Origin: Kiritimatiellia bacterium
Lineage (GTDB): Bacteria > Verrucomicrobiota > Kiritimatiellia > RFP12 > UBA1067
Assembly: GCA_017405115.1 (NCBI GenBank)
Contig: JAFRBA010000003.1
Coordinates: forward strand, 1-21,446
Direction of reading: 5' to 3'
Length of the DNA stretch: 21,446 bases
Positions 11,007-17,720 of the stretch are shown here, piece after piece. The first letter of the stretch is position 1. The number at the start of each line of letters is the position of its first letter. A model generated the notes under the pieces. The model was not told the DNA's origin. It did no database searches and saw only the letters and a program-made list of their open reading frames with translations. Made by a program: the position numbers and the translations under genes.

Positions 11007-13817
11007 TCAATGACTGCGGGTGAAGTCGATCATCCCGTCTAGGATGGCCGTTCCCTCCGGCTTGCCGGAGACAAGGTCGAGACCGAAGCTCTCAACGGCA
11101 AGACCCCCGCCGCCGCGTCGCAGCGCAACGTAGGCAAAGCAGTCCTGGCCGCCTTCGCCGACCATCAGCAGGTCCTTCCCTTCCCGTCCCGCCCCGCGCA
11201 GCGGAAGGCCTTCGCCGACGATGCGGAACACCAACGGCGACATGTGGCCTTCGTGCGGCAGGCCCGCGAACACCGGGTGGTCGAGGATCGCAGTTCCGAC
11301 CTGCGTGCCCATCCACCACCAGCCGAGCCTGACGTTCGGCACACGCTTCGCCTCCCCTATGGCCACAACCCTACGGCCTTCGGCAATCGCCTTCTCCGCC
11401 TCCGGCGAACCTGCTTCGGCCACGACGACCTTCGCTCCGGACGCCTCGGGCGTGCCCAGCACCGCGAACCCGCCGTACAGCCTGCCAATGGAACTGCTAA
11501 GCGACGGTGCGACGGCAAGGTCCCGTCCGTCGCGCCGCGCGCGCGGCGGAAACACCCAGAAGTCCCATGAGTTTGAAACACTGCCGACACGCGCCGAGAG
11601 CTTCGCCTTGACAGGCTTTTTAACAGATGGGAAGACGATCTTCTGCGATGCAATCTTCCTGACAGGTCCAAGCGGGATGTCGCCGACGGAAACGCGGCCA
11701 CGCACGGGAGGGCGCGTGTCCTCACGCACCGTGTCGGCGGCTGGGGACAGCCGCCCTCCCAATTCCAGGTTCCACTCCAGCGCCGCATCCTGAAGCGCAG
11801 CCTCTCCGTAGTGCGCGAAGAGGAAGTCTACCGCAAGCGATTCGCCCGACGTGAACACTCGGTTTTCGTCCGGCGCATCCAGCAGAATGCACGAAGGCGA
11901 ATTGAAGACCGCGAACTCCTCCGCGGAGAATCCACCGCGCTTCTGGCGCCAGAACGGGTCGAAGAGCCCCTGCGCGGTGTACGATTCGCCTTGCTCCACG
12001 ACGACGTCCACGATCGTCCAGAAGCTGTAGCCGTCGCAATAGGGGTCCTTGCGCGCCCATTCCACGCCGACCTTCTGGTAGTGGCGCTGCAGTGCGTGCT
12101 GCGCGTCCTGCAGGCGGTCGCCCCACGCGGCGTCCAGCCCGGCCTTCGCGAGCCACGCCGCGCGCGCTTCGCGCGTAGCCGGCGGAAGCCACACGCCCGT
12201 GTAGTCGCCTTCGCTACGGGCATCGAGCTTTATGCAGAGGTTCAGGTATTCGTGCGTCACGAAGGGACGATCCGGGCGGACCGAGCCCCGAGGCCATTCC
12301 TTTATCGGCCCGCCGCAGTAGTCGGCGGCGTCCGGCGGATTGATGAAACCCTGGTTGCTGTCCTGGTTAATCTTCAGCCTGTCTGGGTCCATCGTCTTGA
12401 CGTAGCGGTGCAGCGCCGCGTCGAGGCCCGGGCCGAACGAGCCCTCGTTCCCCATGGAGTAGACGGCGAACGACGGGTGGCGGCGATAGTTCCGCCACAG
12501 CTCCGTAACGTCGCGCCCGGGGTCGAAGGAGAAGTCCTCGGCGGCCACGTCGCTGTAGTACGGCAGCTCCGGCTGAATCATCACACCGAGCTCGTCGGCG
12601 GCCTCGAAGTATTCGGGCAGTTCGCAATGCGTGTGGAGGCGCACGAAGTTGAAGCCGGCGGCGCGGGCCTTCCCAAGGTGAGCCCGGTGCACGTCGCGGT
12701 CGGCAGGGGTGATTCCGCTGAGCGGATACACATGGTCGTCGCCGAAGCCCCGCACGTAGAACGGCTTGCCGTTGAGGAAGAACTCCGTCCCTCGGACTTC
12801 GAACTTGCGCACGCCGAAGCGCTCCCGCCGGACGTGGATCACCTGCCCGTTCTCGACGAGGTCCACCTGCGCCGTGTAGAGGTTAGGATGCTCCGGAGAC
12901 CAGGGACGGAAGTTCCGGAGGGGAAGTTTGAGAGGTTTGAAAGGTTTGAGAGGTTTGAGAGGTTTGAGAGGTTGCTCGACGGTCTGGCCGTCGATTGTGA
13001 CGCGGATCTGGTAGGGCGGTTTCGATGAAACCGCCGCGTCGGGAGGGCGCGTGTCCTCACGCGCTGACGGCGAACCCAAACCGTCGATCTCCACATGAAC
13101 CTCCGCCGCCTTCTCGTCAAACAGGCCACGCACCCATGCGTCGTCGATGAACGTCTGCGGCGTCGCCTCGATCTCCACGTCGCGGTAGATGCCGCCCCAG
13201 CGGTGCATCGCGCTCATCAGGCCCTTGCGGGACGGACGGACGTTGTTGACCTGCGCCACCACGGTGGCGTTAGAGCCGGGCGTGACGAGGTCGGTTATCT
13301 CGTACTTGTAGGTGCCGCAGTAGTTGTCGACGAGCGCGACCTGGCGGTCGTTCACCCAAAACCATCCGCAGGACTTCACGCCGCCGACCTTCAGCCAGAT
13401 GCGCCGCCCCTTCCACGCGGCGGGAATCGTCACCGTCTTCCTGTACCACCCGTCGCCGATGTACTTGTGGCGGATCGGCTTTGCGTTGTTGTCCCATTTC
13501 GGAACCCAGCACTCGCCCATGCCGGGCTCGCCCACGCCCTGCGCCTCCCAGCATCCCGGCACCGAGATGGCGCGAGAGCCAGGCCAGTTCGTCTCCTGGT
13601 AGAACCGGCCCCATACGCCATTGCGCAGCGGCCTGTTCATCGGACGCGCCACGAACTCCCACTCGCCGCGCAGGGATATGACATTCGCCGGGTCGTTGCC
13701 CATGACTGGGTTGACCACGGCGGGATGCTCTTCGCGTGCGCCCCATGAAAGCGTTTCCGCATGCAGGCCCAGGGCGAGCGACGTCGCCGCCAGAATCGTT
13801 CCAGGAAGTGCCCTCAT
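11007..13817 (-). CDS. Secreted glycoside hydrolase family 2 protein (beta-galactosidase-like)
   Basis: A signal peptide (MRALPGTILAATSLALGLHA) leads a 936-residue GH2 protein: sugar-binding jelly roll (LRGEWEFVARP ... GDGWYRKTVTIPAAWKGRRIWLKV ... WGGIYRDVEIEA), Ig-like domain, and TIM barrel from about residue 340 (FFLNGKPFYVRGFGDDHVYP). Catalytic residues are visible: acid/base E458 in YSMGNEGS and nucleophile E523 in FVTHEYLN. The C-terminal 200 residues form an extra domain with ThuA/glutamine-amidotransferase-like features (VRLGWWWMGTQVG, HPVFAGLPHEGH). It probably removes beta-linked sugars from glycans outside the cytoplasm. It begins three bases after the phosphodiesterase stop, with AGAAAGGA as Shine-Dalgarno, so it is the last gene of a three-gene run. 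Three repeat insertions are translated within it (11706-11760, 12924-12968, 13015-13062). Confidence 0.9.
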   Translation of the reverse strand: MRALPGTILAATSLALGLHAETLSWGAREEHPAVVNPVMGNDPANVISLRGEWEFVARPMNRPLRNGVWGRFYQETNWPGSRAISVPGCWEAQGVGEPGMGECWVPKWDNNAKPIRHKYIGDGWYRKTVTIPAAWKGRRIWLKVGGVKSCGWFWVNDRQVALVDNYCGTYKYEITDLVTPGSNATVVAQVNNVRPSRKGLMSAMHRWGGIYRDVEIEATPQTFIDDAWVRGLFDEKAAEVHVEIDGLGSPSAREDTRPPDAAVSSKPPYQIRVTIDGQTVEQPLKPLKPLKPFKPLKLPLRNFRPWSPEHPNLYTAQVDLVENGQVIHVRRERFGVRKFEVRGTEFFLNGKPFYVRGFGDDHVYPLSGITPADRDVHRAHLGKARAAGFNFVRLHTHCELPEYFEAADELGVMIQPELPYYSDVAAEDFSFDPGRDVTELWRNYRRHPSFAVYSMGNEGSFGPGLDAALHRYVKTMDPDRLKINQDSNQGFINPPDAADYCGGPIKEWPRGSVRPDRPFVTHEYLNLCIKLDARSEGDYTGVWLPPATREARAAWLAKAGLDAAWGDRLQDAQHALQRHYQKVGVEWARKDPYCDGYSFWTIVDVVVEQGESYTAQGLFDPFWRQKRGGFSAEEFAVFNSPSCILLDAPDENRVFTSGESLAVDFLFAHYGEAALQDAALEWNLELGGRLSPAADTVREDTRPPVRGRVSVGDIPLGPVRKIASQKIVFPSVKKPVKAKLSARVGSVSNSWDFWVFPPRARRDGRDLAVAPSLSSSIGRLYGGFAVLGTPEASGAKVVVAEAGSPEAEKAIAEGRRVVAIGEAKRVPNVRLGWWWMGTQVGTAILDHPVFAGLPHEGHMSPLVFRIVGEGLPLRGAGREGKDLLMVGEGGQDCFAYVALRRGGGGLAVESFGLDLVSGKPEGTAILDGMIDFTRSH
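11706..11760. repeat. Palindromic repeat element inside the GH2 gene (REP-like)
   Basis: The 55-base stretch starts GGGAGGGCGCGTGTCCTC and ends GGGGACAGCCGCCCTCCC. These ends are inverted copies at 15 of 18 positions, with the outer nine perfect, so the segment can fold as one hairpin. Its first 22 bases recur exactly at 13041-13062. It is translated in frame, giving GGRLSPAADTVREDTRPP. Confidence 0.75.
12924..12968. repeat. Nine-base tandem repeat inside the GH2 gene
   Basis: Five units of AGGTTTGAG (two with a single change) follow one another and a partial sixth begins at 12969. On the coding strand they encode a Pro-Leu-Lys/Pro-Phe-Lys tripeptide repeat in the Ig-like domain region. The unit length is a multiple of three, so copy-number change keeps the frame. 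Confidence 0.85.
13015..13062. repeat. Composite repeat element inside the GH2 gene
   Basis: A perfect 9-bp hairpin, GGCGGTTTC GAT GAAACCGCC (13015-13035), is followed by GCGTC and then the 22-base half element at 13041-13062 that is identical to 11706-11727. It encodes SAREDTRPPDAAVSSKPP, a Pro/Ser-rich loop not expected in a GH2 domain. Confidence 0.75.
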
Positions 13818-13820
13818 CTC

Positions 13821-14780
13821 TTAATCCTTTCTGATGGTCTTTGCGAACTCTGCGAAGAACTCTGGATAGTCGCTGGTGAAATGGTCGAAGCCGATGTCCC
13901 ACATGCGTTTGTGCACTTCGGCGTTCGTGCCCTCCGTCCACGTAACCCCGTTCACGGTCACGCCGTATCGGTGCATCATGTCGATCGCCTTCCTTATGAA
14001 CGGCGTGGACGGGCAGAACGGGTCTTTCCGCGTCAGATCGGTGCGCACGTGTATCTGCACCTGGTCGATGCCGTTGAACCCGGTGGCGGCCATTTCGTCC
14101 AGCCGCTTCTGCACGAATTCCTCGCTGCGGGCGACCTCTTCCGGCGAGTTGTCACGGGGCCAGGCCCCGAGCCACACCATCGAACGGCCTTTCGGCGCGA
14201 CCTTACGCCAGGCGACCACCCTGTGCCAGTCGGGCGAGCAGTAGTACGTCTGCTCGATGACTCCGTAACGGTCTGCGAGCTCGGCGATGACCTCCGGCGG
14301 GGCGCCCTTCTCGTCCACGTACAGAAGCCGCTCCGGCCGTCCGCGCATTGCGGCGAACACGGTCTCCATCGTCGCGAGGCGCGTCGTGGAATACTGCGGC
14401 CCGAGATACGAGCCCGTGTCGACGTCGCGCACCTCGGCCCACGTGAGGTTCTTTATATCGGCCGCCGCCAGCTCGGGGGAGATGCCGCGCCCCACGCGCT
14501 TAAGGTTGCCGTCGTGCATGGCGATGGCAACGCCGTCCTTCGTCATGCGCGCGTCGGCCTCGGGCGCAAAGCCCAGCCCCCAGCACCAGAGGAAGGTCTC
14601 CAGCGCGTTGTCCGGGCGCGTGTTGGCGCCTCCGCCGCGGTGTATCTGCGAACGGTAGAGCCCCTTCTCGCGCGGGATCGGCGGGGGCTTCGGCCACTTT
14701 CCGGACTGTTCTCCGCAATGGACGCAGCCTTGCGCCGCGACAAGCGCGACGACCAATGGCATGACCATGAGATTCTTCAT
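13821..14780 (-). CDS. Glycerophosphodiester phosphodiesterase family protein, lipoprotein-like
   Basis: From ATG at 14780 (AAGGAG six bases before it) the product has 319 residues. The N-terminus MKNLMVMPLVVALVAAQGC is a signal sequence with a possible lipidation Cys19, though Gln at -2 is unusual. GDPD landmarks are QIHRGGGAN (H47, R48), RPDNALETF (E61), EADARMTKDGVAIAMHDGNL (E74, D76, H89) and a C-terminal DHFTSDYPEFF, all expected of the TIM-barrel GDPD family that cleaves glycerophosphodiesters with a divalent metal. Several central loops (MVWLGAWPRDN) are family-divergent, so the substrate may differ. It lies 11 bases after rmlA and 3 bases before the GH2 start. A longer reading from 14888 overlaps rmlA and is rejected. 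Confidence 0.85.
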   Translation of the reverse strand: MKNLMVMPLVVALVAAQGCVHCGEQSGKWPKPPPIPREKGLYRSQIHRGGGANTRPDNALETFLWCWGLGFAPEADARMTKDGVAIAMHDGNLKRVGRGISPELAAADIKNLTWAEVRDVDTGSYLGPQYSTTRLATMETVFAAMRGRPERLLYVDEKGAPPEVIAELADRYGVIEQTYYCSPDWHRVVAWRKVAPKGRSMVWLGAWPRDNSPEEVARSEEFVQKRLDEMAATGFNGIDQVQIHVRTDLTRKDPFCPSTPFIRKAIDMMHRYGVTVNGVTWTEGTNAEVHKRMWDIGFDHFTSDYPEFFAEFAKTIRKD

Positions 14781-14791
14781 GCGACACTCCT

Positions 14792-15655
14792 TCATCCGAC
14801 GAGGTTCTTGAGGTACTGCCCGTATGACGACTTGCCGTAGCCGTCGGCAAGCTTCCTGAGCTGCGCGTCGTCTATCCAGCCGCGGCACCAGGCGATCTCC
14901 TCGATGCAGCTCATCTGGAGGCCCTGGCGCTCGATGATGGCGCGCACGAAGTTGGTGGCGTCGGCAAGCGACTGGTGCGTGCCGGTGTCGAGCCAGGCGA
15001 AGCCGCGGCTCATCACCTCGACCTTCAGCTCGCCGCGCCGCAGGTACTCGCGGTTGACGTCCGTTATCTCATACTCGCCGCGCGCCGACGGCTTAAGGCC
15101 GGCCGCGATGTCCACAACCGAGTTCGGGTAGAAGTAGAGACCCACGACGGCGTAGTTGGACTTCGGTTTCGCCGGCTTCTCCTCGAGCGAGACGGCGTTG
15201 CCCGCCTCGTCGAACTCGACGACGCCGTAGCGCTCGGGGTCGGCTACGCGGTAGCCGAACACCGTGGGCGACGGAGAGGCGTTCGCGGCCCTGAGGAGAC
15301 GCGGAAGGTCCGCCCCGTAGAAGATGTTGTCGCCGAGCACGAGGCATGCGTCGTCCCCGCCGATGAACTCGCGCCCCAGCACGAACGCCTGCGCGAGGCC
15401 GTTCGGGACCTCCTGCACCTTGTAGGAGAACTTCATACCGAGATCGGAGCCGTCGCCGAGCAGCCGCTCGAACATCGGCAGGTCTGCTGGCGTCGATATT
15501 ATCAGCACGTCGCGGATGCCGGCGAGCATCAGCGTGGAGAGCGGATAGTAGATCATCGGCTTGTCGTAGACGGGCAGCAGCTGCTTCGACACGACCTTAG
15601 TGAGCGGATGGAGGCGCGTCCCCGCGCCGCCGGCAAGTATGATTCCCTTCCTCAT
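14792..15655 (-). CDS. rmlA: Glucose-1-phosphate thymidylyltransferase
   Basis: The 287-residue protein begins [20 protein letters not shown] with the nucleotide-binding G-x-G-T-R loop and continues with [69 protein letters not shown] and [13 protein letters not shown], all diagnostic of RmlA. It makes dTDP-glucose from dTTP and glucose-1-phosphate for dTDP-rhamnose or related cell-surface sugars. Length is normal. No rmlB, C or D are adjacent. The start at 15655 is used because it gives the standard N-terminus; an ATG at 15682 would add nine residues and lies only about eight bases from the -10 box. It is the first gene of the run rmlA - GDPD - GH2. Confidence 0.95.
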   Translation of the reverse strand: MRKGIILAGGAGTRLHPLTKVVSKQLLPVYDKPMIYYPLSTLMLAGIRDVLIISTPADLPMFERLLGDGSDLGMKFSYKVQEVPNGLAQAFVLGREFIGGDDACLVLGDNIFYGADLPRLLRAANASPSPTVFGYRVADPERYGVVEFDEAGNAVSLEEKPAKPKSNYAVVGLYFYPNSVVDIAAGLKPSARGEYEITDVNREYLRRGELKVEVMSRGFAWLDTGTHQSLADATNFVRAIIERQGLQMSCIEEIAWCRGWIDDAQLRKLADGYGKSSYGQYLKNLVG

Positions 15656-15690
15656 GGATCCCCCGTTTTGTCCCTTATTCATTTAACTGT

Positions 15691-15699
15691 ATTATACCA
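15691..15699 (-). promoter_or_regulatory. Extended -10 promoter of rmlA
   Basis: On the minus strand TGG TATAAT is an exact extended -10 (TGnTATAAT), at 15691-15699. No good -35 is seen 17 bases upstream, which is usual for extended -10 promoters. Transcription would start near 15684. Confidence 0.55.
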
Positions 15700-15735
15700 C
15701 ATTTCGCGGGTCTCATTGGGCGCTTTGCGAGAGCT

Positions 15736-15795
15736 TCAGATGCACCACGCGGCCGCCTTCTCGTATGAGCTTTCGTTGTAGGCGCCCTTTGTCAT
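15736..15795 (-). other. Small ORF (19 codons) with Shine-Dalgarno, possible gene remnant
   Basis: AAGGAAAA lies about nine bases before ATG at 15795; the ORF reads MTKGAYNESSYEKAAAWCI and stops. It sits in the gap between rmlA and the four-helix gene. It could be the start of a lost gene; the rest of the 240-base gap (15656-15898) holds the rmlA promoter and short repeats. Confidence 0.25.
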
Positions 15796-15833
15796 GGCAA
15801 GTTTTCCTTAAGGTGTTGCGCTTTGGTTTTGAC

Positions 15834-15900
15834 ATGCGACAAGCGACCGCCGACACGCGCGGCCGACATGCGACGTTACGACACGCGCATGTCGCGTGTC
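15834..15900. repeat. Short-repeat field, left side of the four-helix gene
   Basis: GACATGCGAC, GACACGCG and GACATGCGAC recur within 70 bases, ending in the perfect hairpin GACACGCG CATGT CGCGTGTC (15880-15900) that overlaps the stop codon of the four-helix gene. The same words recur on the right side. Confidence 0.65.
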
Positions 15901-16717
15901 ATTTCCACTCCCACTTCCGCGTTCCGTTGCAGTTGGGGTATGCAGCGCAGCTCCAGAACGGATTTCCAGCGTTCGCGCCCTTCTTGGCCATCTGCTTGCG
16001 CATGGGGCCGCCGCATTTCGGGCACTTTGGTGCATCGACGTCGGCGGCAGCCATCTCGTGGCGATGCTCAAGCCTCACCTTCGTAAGGTGCTCAGTGAAG
16101 CCGCCCTGCTCGCGGAAATCCTCGCCCAGGCGATCCATCTGGCGGCGCAGCAGCGAACATGCCCGGTCAATCGTGACCAGCAGCGCGTTCGCCGCGATCA
16201 CGGGGTTTTCGCTCTCGATGGCCGGGGCGAAGCGTTTGCGCATTTCCATTAGGTGCGCGGCAAAATTGTGGCGCAAGTCGTCGCGCGCCTCGAAGATATC
16301 GAACTCGAGGTTCCGAGCCTTGACGGCTTTTGGGTCGTTTTCGCTCCATGGCAGCTCGCCCCTTGCGATCAGGAAGTCCTCGTAGTCTCCAGCGAGTTCT
16401 TCAAGGGAGCCCTTTGCGACATCGTAAAGACGCAATTCCGTTTCACGACTCGTCCCGGCACGCGACGAACCTTCGACAATGTTCTGCTTGGCGCTTCTCG
16501 CCGCGCCGACCATCTGGCCGAAAGTCTTGCCCAGGGGATCGTTTTTCAGGCCGAAATTGCGTCGGCAGAAAAGCTCGGTGGCGTAGTACACGAGACAGGC
16601 AAGCCCGAAGGAAAGCGTCTTCCTGAAGCCGCCCGACTTGCCGATAACCGGCGTCGGAGCACCAGTCGTCTGTCGCGCGTCGCCCCCGCTTGCCGCGTGT
16701 CGAATGTCTCGTGTCAT
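15899..16717 (-). CDS. Four-helix-bundle 'suffix' protein with C-terminal topoisomerase-type zinc ribbon
   Basis: The 272-residue product has three parts. Residues about 35-150 resemble the TIGR02436 four-helix-bundle (S23/IVS protein) fold: LGKTFGQMVGAARSAKQNIV, EGSSRAGTSRETELRLYDVA, GSLEELAGDYEDFLIARGEL. A following helical region (NPVIAANALLVTIDRACSLL and RRQMDRLGEDF) matches the idea of the four-helix-bundle suffix domain. The end CPKCGG ... FWSCAAYPNCNGTRKWEW is a four-Cys zinc ribbon as at the C-terminus of topoisomerase I. Function is unknown; binding to RNA or DNA is a fair guess from the ribbon. The ATG at 16717 has AAAGGA nine bases upstream; the first 20 residues (MTRDIRHAASGGDARQTTG) are encoded by the surrounding short repeat and may not be functional. 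Confidence 0.75.
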   Translation of the reverse strand: MTRDIRHAASGGDARQTTGAPTPVIGKSGGFRKTLSFGLACLVYYATELFCRRNFGLKNDPLGKTFGQMVGAARSAKQNIVEGSSRAGTSRETELRLYDVAKGSLEELAGDYEDFLIARGELPWSENDPKAVKARNLEFDIFEARDDLRHNFAAHLMEMRKRFAPAIESENPVIAANALLVTIDRACSLLRRQMDRLGEDFREQGGFTEHLTKVRLEHRHEMAAADVDAPKCPKCGGPMRKQMAKKGANAGNPFWSCAAYPNCNGTRKWEWK

Positions 16718-16855
16718 CTCATGTGTTCCTTTCTGTCGCAGGTCGCGTGTCGCGGCTCGCAAGCCATGACAAGCGACATGCGTTCTGCGACATGCGCTTG
16801 TCGCAATGTCGCCTGTCGGTCGTGAGTGTCGTCGGTCGCGTGTCGCATGTCATCG
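16675..16855. repeat. Short-repeat field, right side of the four-helix gene
   Basis: Dense degenerate copies of CGACATGCGAC, GACACGCGAC and relatives (read on the minus strand) fill this stretch, including the first codons of the four-helix gene. No gene is seen in it. It belongs to the same repeat family as 15834-15900. Confidence 0.6.
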
Positions 16856-16858
16856 CCA

Positions 16859-16900
16859 TCACGCCGCCTTCACCTTCTCCAAGTCGCCGTAGCCCTCCTT
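16859..16900 (-). pseudogene. Short C-terminal remnant between dapF and the four-helix gene
   Basis: After TAA (16901-16903) the minus strand reads KEGYGDLEKVKAA and then TGA at 16859-16861, with codon use like real genes. Thirteen residues are too few to identify. It may be the end of an older gene interrupted by the repeat field. A 12-bp perfect palindrome, TCTTCCGGAAGA, lies next to it at 16906-16917. Confidence 0.25.
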
Positions 16901-16925
16901 TTATGTCTTCCGGAAGATCACACCA

Positions 16926-17720
16926 TCACCCGGCTATGGCGTCGAGCGAATCCCAATCGATCTCGCCGTCGAACACCTTCTTCACCGGACCCGTCAGGGT
17001 GACCGACGAGAACTTCTCGCCGTCGAACTCCCCGTCGACAACCAGTTCGTAGCCGGACGACGTCTTGACCCTCACCGGGAAGGCGAGACCGTGCTGCGCC
17101 ACCCCTACGACGGCCGCGGCCACGGCGCCGGTTCCGCAAGCGCCGGACTCCGCCTCGACCCCCCGCTCGTACGTCCGCATCGCGACGCTTCCAGGCGCGT
17201 GGTACGCGACGAAGTCCACGTTGGTGCCTGCGGGGGCGAACTCGTCGGAGAGGCGTATGCGCCGGCCCTCGCCCTCCACGTCGGTCTGCGCAAGGTTCGC
17301 CACCGGCACGATCTTGTGTGGCACGCCGCTGTTTACGAAGTCGGCCTTGAGGTCGTGCGGCGCGGGCATCCACACCTTGACCAGGTTGGAGCCCACGATC
17401 TCGGCGTCGACGAGCCCGGCAAGCGTCTCGAAGCACATGACGTCGCCGCGGACGGCCCCTATGTCCTTCGCGAAGGCGGCGGCGCAGCGCGCCCCGTTGC
17501 CGCACATCTCGGCCTCGGACCCGTCGGGGTTGTAGAAGCGCATCAGGAAGTCGGCCTTGCGCGAGTTCTGGATGATGATCACACCCTCGCTCCCGACGCC
17601 CGTCCTGCGCGTCGCCAGCGCCGCGATGCGGCGCCAGTCGCCGGGAAAGCGTCCGTCGCGGTCGTCGATCATGACGAAATCGTTGCCGGCCCCGTGCATT
17701 TTTGTGAACTTGACTTTCAT
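16926..17720 (-). CDS. dapF: Diaminopimelate epimerase
   Basis: The 264-residue enzyme begins MKVKFTKMHGAGNDFVMIDD, the DapF N-terminal signature. The two catalytic cysteines are visible: C73 in SEAEMCGNGARCAAAF and C195 in SGACGTGAVAAAVVG. It interconverts LL- and meso-diaminopimelate for lysine and peptidoglycan synthesis in the cytoplasm, which implies a DAP-containing cell wall. The ATG at 17720 shares its A with the TGA of the upstream protease gene, so translation is coupled; an ATG at 17732 would add four residues. It is the last gene of the dxs - NERD - protease - dapF run. Confidence 0.95.
   Translation of the reverse strand: MKVKFTKMHGAGNDFVMIDDRDGRFPGDWRRIAALATRRTGVGSEGVIIIQNSRKADFLMRFYNPDGSEAEMCGNGARCAAAFAKDIGAVRGDVMCFETLAGLVDAEIVGSNLVKVWMPAPHDLKADFVNSGVPHKIVPVANLAQTDVEGEGRRIRLSDEFAPAGTNVDFVAYHAPGSVAMRTYERGVEAESGACGTGAVAAAVVGVAQHGLAFPVRVKTSSGYELVVDGEFDGEKFSSVTLTGPVKKVFDGEIDWDSLDAIAG

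Noticed and set aside
12924..12968. CRISPR-like array
   Set aside because: The units are nine bases long with no spacers and lie in frame in a coding gene; this is a simple tandem repeat.
11811..13028. 405-codon ORF on the + strand opposite the GH2 gene
   Set aside because: It mirrors the GC-rich third positions of the real gene, has an Arg/Val/Ala-rich composition and no recognisable domain.
13761..14840. 359-codon + strand ORF opposite the phosphodiesterase gene
   Set aside because: The minus strand has a clear GDPD protein; the plus reading is a shadow.
15899..16717. 23S rRNA intervening-sequence gene inside an rRNA
   Set aside because: The fold resembles IVS proteins but no rRNA sequence flanks it.
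16675..16855. CRISPR array or integron attC cluster in the repeat field
   Set aside because: Unit length and spacing are irregular, copies are degenerate, and no cas or integrase gene is present.
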